A DNA stretch of 64,000 nucleotides, taken from contig VXAZ01003260.1 in NCBI GenBank assembly GCA_013399875.1, forward strand, positions 372,001 to 436,000, given 5' to 3'. The notes under the pieces were generated by a model. That model had not been told where the DNA came from and searched no databases. It worked only from the letters and a program-made list of their open reading frames with translations. This document shows, in pieces, positions 61,801 through 64,000 of the stretch. Source of the stretch: Gymnorhina tibicen (lineage: Eukaryota; Chordata; Aves; Passeriformes; Artamidae). Every line of letters starts with the position of its first letter. The stretch's first letter is position 1. Both the position numbers and the translations under genes were made by a program.

Positions 61801-63039
61801 AATAAAACACCCATCTATCGGATGCTGTCACTTTCTTGACTTGAAAAGGAGTAAGAATATTTTTCTAGTGCACGCTAGATGCATTCTAAATAATTTTGAG
61901 ACATTTCTTAATATGGTTGCATTCAGATGTCAGCAGCCTTTACAGGACATGTTTTTTTGTTAGGTCAGCAATTGAATTTACTGTTGTTGCTGTGAAACTT
62001 GGTTACATTATGTTCTCTTCCCTTGATGCTGATCTCTGAAAATGCATAGTGATTTATAAAAGATTTCCCAGATTTCTTCTTGTATTGTGTTGGGTTTTTT
62101 TAATTCACTTTCCTTTGCTTTTCCAATTCTATTTAATATTGAAAATCCTCTAGGTGGCATGAAACATAAAATACAGAACTTTTGTTATTATATCTTTTTC
62201 AAAAGTCCTCGAGAACTTAGGCCAGGATTTCATGGCTCTAACAAACCTTGCTATGTGTGTCGATTAAAAAACTCCCTCTTTCTCTTTCTTACCCTGAATA
62301 TAGGAGTCACACTTCAGTGTTGCAATTCTAGCATTGTGAATCACCCTAAATAAACTCTGCTGTGTGATGGCATAAAAGCACCTCAAGGATGTATGTCAGA
62401 CGAGCCACAACTTCCTTACTAACCTCATTTACTGCAGGTATTTTTTTCCTTCTCTGGGTACAGCTTATAGTCTGCTTATCGAGTAAAACCATAGCAACTA
62501 CAGAGCTAAGTCATAGAGTGGCCAGAATCATGAACAGGTTCACTAATATCTGATAACTTGGGACCCTGAGAAATCACTGTAGAATATCCTATTGCCAAAG
62601 ACCAGGGGAAAACACAAATTCCCTGGGTTTTCATGATGGGCATGTATGTAATGCACCTCATCATTCAATAGGTGTCTTACACTGAGAGCTGTCTCCTGCT
62701 TTCCTGTGGCATTCTAGGTTCCTCTTCATTTAACCATGAAGCACTTATGAACAAGTATAAAATCTGGATAGAAAAAGACTCCAGAAACACACTGACCATA
62801 TTAACTTCCTATAGCTTAATTCCAGTGAAGCCACCCTTAACTGGAAGAGCCACGGGTTAAGAGAGACAAGTCATGTCCTGAGATGTCTTATGAATTATTG
62901 ACACTATAATAACAGAATTCACTTGATTTCTATTTAACTCTGGAATACGACTGATTGCACTTTTTATTTTCAAGTGTCACCCAGCGAGCTGATATATAAA
63001 TACTACTTAAAATGAAACAATTTCTTAGGGAAAAAAAAG

Positions 63040-63190
63040 GATTTAATATTCCTATTTTGAAGGGATTTAAATTCCTTTTTAAATGAATAATTTAAAATAA
63101 ATTATTTTAAACTTATTTGAAGAATATATATTAAGTACAAATTAATTTATAAGTTATAAAATTTAAATTATGGAATAATTTTCAAATTTC
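63040..63190. repeat. Very AT-rich block with short inverted repeats
   Basis: About 150 bp composed almost only of A and T, with repeated TTTAAA, AATTTAAA and ATTTAAATT cores and the inverted pair AATAATTT / AAATTATT around 63086-63107. Confidence 0.7.
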
Positions 63191-64000
63191 CTTTAAAAGA
63201 ATGTAGTTTTTAGGGAAACCACAACAGATGCTAACCTCCACAAATAAGAAGAAAATTTTCCTCTACATATGTTATAAATAACCTAAAGGATGGTTAATTC
63301 CCAGTACTGAGGAAGTGGCATTTAGGAAATAAAATAGGCTATTTCTATATTAAGCCTCCTTGAATGTATGTAAAATGGTGGGTAACTTACAATTAGAAGA
63401 TGAAACCACCCAGGTTAAGGACAAAGTGTGTCCTTAACCAATGTTTGGTTCAGGTTATGTGCTTTGAAGGTAGTTGCCAATGTATTGAATTCAACAGAAA
63501 CACTTTGTTTAAATTATGTGGGCAAACAGTTTTTAAAATTGTCTTTACTATAGCATATTACTACTGGTTTCTCCCAAAAGCTGAAAACATTCAATTTTAA
63601 AAAATGTGTTTCATGATCAATACTTTGGTTTCACTGTACCTTGTTTAGATTAAATAGTTATGAATTCATCTTTATTACTGAGTCACCTCCTCTGGGTCAG
63701 AACTTAAAACTGCACCAAGACTTTTTTTTGGTGAAGGCTGTGCAAGTCTGGGGCTCTTGCCTCTTGTCTGTCCAAATTTTCACTTCTTCAGAGTGACTTC
63801 TGGTTGTCTCTTGAGGCTTATACTTGTCTTTCCCTCACAAAGAAGCCAGAGAAGATGGTGCTTAGTGCACAGCTGAATCTATACGTAGAGGGATGTTAAC
63901 ACTTGCAGGGTGAGTATTATCCCAGACAGGAGAAGCTGAAGTGCCTCTCAACAAGGCACTTAAATACAGTCACTTCAATCACAGCTGGATGTGCATTCAA

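Larger units (their letters stand above)
57334..64000. other. Unique AT-rich sequence, no gene seen
   Basis: No repeat family or gene recognised. It includes a 20-bp perfect palindrome at 58791, overlapping minus-strand open frames at 60112-60614 without known similarity, a short (TA)n near 60948-60959 and a very AT-rich block at 63040-63190. Confidence 0.4.

Noticed and set aside
1..64000. CRISPR arrays, bacterial operons, tRNA or rRNA genes
   Set aside because: No regularly spaced repeats, ribosome binding sites or RNA-gene cores were seen. The repeat content marks the DNA as vertebrate nuclear sequence.

Overview
The window reads as AT-rich, CpG-poor vertebrate nuclear DNA from a gene-poor (intergenic or long-intronic) region, most likely of a bird. 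The main evidence is the repeat content: all recognisable interspersed repeats are CR1-type LINE fragments, several with the avian-type 3' end built on the ATTCTGTG octamer, plus one LTR-like block. I see no SINEs, L1 or Alu-type sequence, and no bacterial operon structure. Assignment to birds rather than another sauropsid is inference. No complete protein-coding gene, tRNA, rRNA or CRISPR array can be supported. The longest open frames (about 130-160 codons) are close to what chance gives in 64 kb of such sequence, so open frames alone are not treated as genes.

Layout. 1-7 kb: unique AT-rich sequence with three CR1 pieces, all on the minus strand (1695-1960, 4085-4445, 4680-5640). 7.1-9.7 kb: two minus-strand open segments whose translations carry, in the right order, scattered landmarks of the inter-alpha-trypsin inhibitor heavy chain (ITIH) family: first the end of the VIT region, then the C-terminal domain. 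The von Willebrand A core is not recognisable between them. I read this as a decayed or very diverged ITIH-like gene. 10.7-11.0 kb: a plus-strand CR1-type 3' end. 11-32 kb: a long stretch of unique AT-rich sequence with only small repeats, including (ATG)12 at 29244. 32.4-33.6 kb: the largest CR1 copy, plus strand, with a dead reverse transcriptase. 36.9-37.2 kb and 44.6-44.8 kb: further CR1 3' ends, on the minus and plus strands. 45.1-45.6 kb: an unexplained GC-rich block. 48.17-48.73 kb: a sharply bounded CpG-rich block with TG...CA ends and a minus-strand TATA box, probably a solo LTR. 57.0-57.3 kb: an exact 165-bp head-to-tail duplication that contains an exon-like minus-strand segment. 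57.3-64 kb: AT-rich unique sequence with palindromes.

No set of genes working together can be described. The items most worth checking are the ITIH-like remnant, the perfect 165-bp duplication with its exon-like content, and the CpG-rich LTR-like island.
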